Source: Monoraphidium neglectum
Lineage: Eukaryota; Chlorophyta; Chlorophyceae; Sphaeropleales; Selenastraceae
DNA: 10,997 nt
Assembly (NCBI RefSeq): GCF_000611645.1
Contig: NW_014013111.1
Span: 9,545 to 20,541, forward strand
Direction of reading: 5' to 3'
Position numbers and translations under genes: made by a program. Below the pieces are notes generated by a model that was given only the letters and a program-made list of their open reading frames with translations, ran no database searches and was not told the DNA's origin. The number at the start of each line of letters is the position of its first letter. Position 1 is the first letter of the stretch. Shown here in pieces: positions 8,069 to 10,997 of this stretch.

Positions 8069-8349
8069 AGCTGTTGCAGCTGTTGCAGCTGCTGCTGCAG
8101 CTGTGGCTGCAGCTGTTGCACCTGCTGGCGCCGCGACCCCTGCCACTGTTGTTGCTGGTCTTGTGGCCAGCACTGAAGGCCCTGCCATGCAGCACACGCC
8201 GCACTGCTGGCACCCAGTGCTACGCCGCCGCCCCAGAACGGCAGCGGCGCCGCCAGACGCCCTTGCGAGGGCTGCCCAGGGAGTGATGTCCCCATGCCAC
8301 CGGTGATGCTGAAGGGGCACGCAGCGCCGCCGGCGCCGCTGCCAGATTC
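5584..8349 (-). CDS. Ala/Gly/Pro-rich polyglutamine protein, probably the 3' exon of the AP2-domain gene
   Basis: One uninterrupted minus frame of 921 codons plus TGA. I start it at a proposed acceptor with a strong pyrimidine tract (CCCCCCTTGCCTCCAG, exon from 8349). The frame itself is open to an ATG at 8583, which would make a 999-residue stand-alone protein. Seen in order: QQQQWQGSRRQQ, a Gln tract ending in 19 pure CAG codons (8067-8011), a basic patch RRRRRQQRP (8010 downward) that could be a nuclear localisation signal, about 370 residues dominated by Ala/Pro/Gly, an acidic patch EEMDWEDERGREEGD near residue 478, more Ala/Gly/Pro, and a C-terminal helix-like end, KYRDLRRACAQGDVPAVELW, that vaguely recalls one ankyrin repeat. 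No catalytic domain is seen. A role as activation or disordered region of a transcription regulator is inferred. The acidic patch and the length favour this frame over plus-strand frames in the same DNA. Confidence 0.55.
6735..6762. repeat. Short CCGGCG hexanucleotide tandem
   Basis: About four copies of CCGGCG, coding alternating Gly-Ala on the minus strand (PAGAGAGAG). A local slippage repeat inside the low-complexity exon. Confidence 0.7.
8011..8103 (-). repeat. CAG trinucleotide tract, 19 pure units plus interrupted flank
   Basis: 8011-8067 is (CTG)19 on the plus strand, that is (CAG)19 coding Gln on the minus strand. It is followed in the transcript's upstream direction by CAG/CTG mixtures coding Gln with interspersed Leu. 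It is the longest uninterrupted tract in the window and so the likeliest to vary in length. Plus-strand frames here give artefactual poly-Cys, poly-Leu or poly-Ala. Confidence 0.9.
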
Positions 8350-8758
8350 CTGGAGGCAAGGGGGGACCAGGAGCATTGGGCGGCTGGCAGGCATTTCGTG
8401 TCTTCGCACGCCAGTGTGACCGGGGCATGCAAACAACAGGGGCACACCAGTGCAACGGGGGCGCGCGGTGCGACGGCTGTCGCCCGCAGTCATGCGGCCC
8501 TCTCGCATAGCGGTACGCACGCCTGGCAGGACCTCGCCTGCGGGGTGCAACCCTAAACGCCACGCTGCCCCCAAAGGTTGCAACGAGCCGTTTTGCGCCC
8601 AACAACAGCAAAGGGTCGATTGTGCAAGCCCGCCTCAGGCTAAGCCGCCCCAAATCAAACTTGAAAACCATACCGCCTTGCCCAATCTCAAGTTTCCCTC
8701 AGTTTCAGCCCCACCGCACGTCCCCTAAAAGAACCCTGTGTGATGGCCACCGCCCCAC
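8350..8758 (-). other. Putative intron (409 bp) linking the AP2 exons to the downstream frame, or a very short intergenic gap
   Basis: The donor CAG|GTGGGG at 8759/8758 and the acceptor TGCCTCCAG at 8351-8350 are both phase 0, so the frames join exactly (AHQ|ESGSG). GTGGGG donors are also used by the biotin synthase intron 3 and hydroxylase intron 3 models. Without the intron, the AP2 frame stops at 8705, only 121 bp before the next frame's first ATG at 8583. That is too little for a normal 3' end plus promoter. Confidence 0.45.
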
Positions 8759-8880
8759 CTGGTGTGCACCTGCACCGCCCTGCAACGCAAGCTCGGTGCC
8801 TGGAAGCCCGCCTGGCTGAGCTGCGCAGGGCCAAGCGACACGGCTGGGGTTGTATGCCAACCCCTGCAGGTGCAACTCCA

Positions 8881-8911
<31 letters not shown>

Positions 8912-9001
8912 GTGCCACTCCAGCTGCTGGTGCTGCTGCTGCTGCCGCTGGTGCTGGTGCTGCCGCTGCTGCTCCTGCTGCTCCTGCTGCTGCTGCTGCT
9001 G

Positions 9002-9044
<43 letters not shown>

Positions 9045-10136
9045 GCCTGCTCCTGCTGCTGCTGCTGCTGCTGCCAGCCCCGCCCTTCCGCTGGCGCCAG
9101 CCCTTGCAGCCACCGCCGCCGCTTTGGTGCAGGTTGCCGCACCTCCTCCGCCTCCTCATGGCCCTCATGAACATCACCCTTCTCCCCTGCTACCTGGATC
9201 TGGGGTCCGCTCGGCCCAAGCAGCGGCGCCTCGCCAAACGGAGATATGCTCATATGCCTGACATCAGCAGCCGCCCCGCAAACCTTGAAAGCTGCCGCTC
9301 CCCGCGACCCCACGGCGCCCGCTCCCGCCACGCCGCCGGGTGCCACCGATGCCCCCGCGCCCTCCCGCGCCTCCCGCGCGCCCTTGGGTGCAGGCACGGG
9401 CGCGGGCGCCCGCCCACGCCTGGCCGGCGGGGCCCTGGCGGCAGCGCACGGCGCGGGGCCGGCGTCCGTGCACATGTCGCGGAAGCGTGCCGGGGGCTGC
9501 CGCGGCCGCTTTCCCTGGGGTGACGCGGCGGCGCTGCCCCCAGCCGCCGCCGCCGCCAGCGCGGCTATGGCTGCCATGCGGCAATTGTTATCGAAGCTCG
9601 GGGCCAGCTGCCGAGCCTCTTCAAGCGTGAAATTGAACGGCCGCGCCTCGCCGAAGAGCAGCAGCGCGGCGACGTCGTAGGCGCGGGCGCCCTCTACCTT
9701 GTCATTGAACCTGGGGCGCACCACGGGCGGAGGCGGCGCACGGGTTCAAGTCCAGACGCGGCCGCTGAAAATCGTGCGCGCGCACAGAACAAGGGCAGCC
9801 GGCGGGCGCGGGATGGCAGCTTGCGAGGTGGCGCCTCTGCCGGCCCTCCTTTATCCCGGAGGCCCCAAAGCCATTCCCTCCGCGCCCGCGCCGCACGGGC
9901 CCACAAACTGGGGCGCAGCGCAGAGTCCTCCGCCCCGCCTCCTTCTCCCCCGCGGGACCGCCGCCTGCGCACCTGCCAACATAGCAGTTTTTGCCTTTGT
10001 AGCAGATGCACACCTTCCAGCAGCCCTCGTTTCGGAGCCAACAAACCCCCTTGTACTTTGACAACTTGGGCCTGTACGCCTTCCGATGCCTGAGAGCCTG
10101 CTGCTCCGGCCGTTGCTGCTGCTGTGCCTGCAGCTG

Positions 10137-10188
<52 letters not shown>

Positions 10189-10997
10189 TCCTGCTGCTGC
10201 TGCTGCTCCTGCTGCTCCTGCTGCCGCCCGCCCTGCCCCTCTGATGTCGCCGGTCCCGGCAGCCGCCGCTGCCGCTTGTACGCCAGACGCTCTTCCGGCC
10301 ACCACTGCTGCCACTGCTGCTGCTGCTGCTGCTGCTGCTGCCGGCTCTGCCTTTCCGCTGGCGACAGCTCCTGCAACCGTCGCTGCCGCTTTGACGCAGG
10401 ACGCCGCACCTCCTCCTCCTCCTCCTCCTCCTCAAGCCCCTCACAATCGTCACTGTCCCTGGCCGCCGCCCGGCTCCCGGGTCCGCTCGGCGCAAGCAGC
10501 GGCGCCTCGCCAAACGCAGATCTGATCATTCGTCTGACGTCATCAACCGCCCCGCAAGCCTCGAAAGCTGCCGGCCCCCACACCACCGCGGAGCCCGCCC
10601 CCGCCGCCCCGCCAGGTACCGCCGCCACCACCCTCGCACCCTCTTGCGCTGCTTGCTTGGGCGCGGACGCGGGCGCCGCCCCTGGGCTGGCCGGCGGGGT
10701 CCTGGGGGAGATGCGCCGTGCGGGGCCGGCGTGCGTGCACACGTCGCGGAAGCTTGTCGGGGGCTGCCGCAGCCGCTTTCCCTGGGGTGACGCGGCGGCG
10801 CCACCCCCACCAGCCGTTACCGCCGCCGCTGCCGGGCGCTTTTTGGACGGCGCCGGCCGAGGCGGCGGCGGCGGCGGCGCGGCGACCGGCGCGGTGAGGG
10901 GCGGTCGCTTGTGATTGCCCTGCTGCCCCAGCGCGGCTATGGCTTTCATGTTGGGGTTGTCATCGGCGGCGGAATGACCCCTCTGATACTTCTCACT
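8759..10997 (-). CDS. AP2/ERF-domain protein with duplicated polyglutamine modules (two large exons; open at the right edge)
   Basis: AP2 domains are DNA-binding folds of plant and algal transcription factors. I join exon 10997-9973 with exon 9710-8759 (intron 9972-9711, donor AG|GTGCGC, acceptor CCCAG). The junction rebuilds SKYKGVCW..GCWKVCICYKGKNCYVGR|FNDKVEGARAYDVAALLLFGEARPFNF, the full 57-residue AP2 layout: the YKG start, the WK..I strand, the YVG strand, and the ARAYD helix ending in NF (9629-10061 with the intron). Each exon also carries SPQGKR.RQPP..FRD.CT, DVR.M..S.FGEAPLL, a basic KR.R.LQ motif and a Gln tract, so the exons are duplicates. The upstream exon has an E8 acidic run (10410-10433). 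Basic motifs suggest nuclear import. The frame has no start in the window: 16 further codons are open before the M at 10949. If the intron 8758-8350 is not used, the frame ends at a stop at 8705-8707 instead. Confidence 0.75.
8881..9074 (-). repeat. Interrupted CAG tract of module B
   Basis: Almost 200 bp of CTG on the plus strand with CTC, GGT and CCA interruptions. The longest pure run is 13 units (9005-9043). In the coding frame it encodes Gln with Glu, His, Arg and Leu breaks. Confidence 0.85.
8881..9577 (-). repeat. Tandem exon module B (copy of 10130-10949)
   Basis: Starts at MAAIAAL (9577) and runs through ASPQGKRPRQPP, FRDMCTDAGPA, SPFGEAPLL, PKRRRWLQGLAPAE and the Gln tract. At DNA level 9421-9533 matches 10688-10800 at 99 of 113 bases by hand, without gaps. 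Module B lacks the 24-residue insert and the second KRQRRL unit present in module A. Confidence 0.85.
9711..9972 (-). other. Intron splitting the AP2 domain
   Basis: 262 bp, donor GTGCGC and acceptor CCCAG, phase 2. It interrupts the AP2 domain exactly between the YVGR strand and the FNDKVEGARAYD helix. Removing it restores an uninterrupted family match, which is strong evidence for the splice sites. Confidence 0.85.
10130..10949 (-). repeat. Tandem exon module A
   Basis: Starts at MKAIAAL (10949) and has the same order of motifs as module B. It contains an internal duplication: KRQRRLQELSPAE..RQQ and then YKRQRRLPGPATSEGQ..RQQ, each followed by a Gln tract (nine pure CAG at 10314-10340, fifteen at 10140-10184). 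It continues into the first half of the AP2 domain, which module B lacks. Confidence 0.85.
10410..10433 (-). repeat. (GAG)8 coding eight glutamates
   Basis: Eight CTC on the plus strand read as eight GAG (Glu) in the AP2 protein, between DDCEGL and VRRP. The matching place in module B has only HEEAEEV, so the run expanded in module A, or shrank in B, after the duplication. Confidence 0.85.

Noticed and set aside
7481..8176. Plus-strand frame ending in long poly-Cys, superficially metallothionein-like
   Set aside because: The cysteines come from reading (CTG)n in the TGC phase; the same DNA codes the Gln tract on the minus strand.
7059..8306. 415-codon plus frame, Pro/Arg/Ala-rich
   Set aside because: Typical antisense shadow in very GC-rich DNA. 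The minus frame is more than twice as long and has acidic patches and a basic patch next to the Gln tract.
9735..9760. GGGTTCAAGTCC, a good match to a tRNA B box
   Set aside because: No A box, no complementary T stem and no acceptor stem around it; it lies inside the AP2 intron.
10535..10542. Another TGACGTCA site
   Set aside because: It lies within codons of the AP2 protein (DDVRR region), so the match needs no regulatory explanation.

Overview
The window looks like nuclear DNA of a green alga (Chlorophyta, probably Chlorophyceae). The evidence is intron-dense genes with GT..AG introns of about 230-465 bp, very GC-rich coding sequence, glutamine tracts written almost only in CAG, Ala/Gly/Pro-rich proteins, and a plant-type biotin synthase behind what looks like an organelle presequence. 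Nothing points to bacterial or viral DNA. The lineage is inferred; no species can be named from the sequence.

Layout, left to right. (1) 1-1220, minus strand: the 5' half of a biotin synthase gene. Three exons (1220-1021, 874-781, 315-178) can be joined in frame, and the gene runs off the left edge. Its third intron holds CA/GT microsatellites and a decayed copy of the end of exon 3. (2) 1221-1760: a relatively AT-richer region between divergent genes. (3) 1761-4033, plus strand: a complete five-exon gene for a 269-residue di-iron membrane enzyme of the fatty acid hydroxylase/sterol desaturase superfamily, with all three histidine boxes. (4) 4034-5583: 1.55 kb between convergent genes with no convincing gene, but with striking short palindromes, including a double TGACGTCA element. 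(5) 5584-10997, minus strand: one or two genes. The upstream part is an AP2/ERF-domain protein whose AP2 domain is split by an intron and whose large exons are tandemly duplicated modules (basic motifs, linker, polyglutamine). The downstream part is a 921-residue Ala/Gly/Pro-rich open frame with a third polyglutamine tract. The two parts can be joined by a phase-0 intron (8758-8350), giving a single reading frame of 1580 residues open at the right edge.

How the genes relate. Biotin synthase makes the cofactor of acetyl-CoA carboxylase, and the divergently transcribed hydroxylase/desaturase acts on lipids. The two share about 540 bp of upstream DNA and could be co-regulated, but that is inference. 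The AP2 protein is likely a nuclear transcription factor; no link to the other two genes can be shown. The most unusual features are the modular AP2/polyQ exon duplication, the broken AP2 half in the last module, and the cluster of perfect palindromes in the convergent intergenic region.
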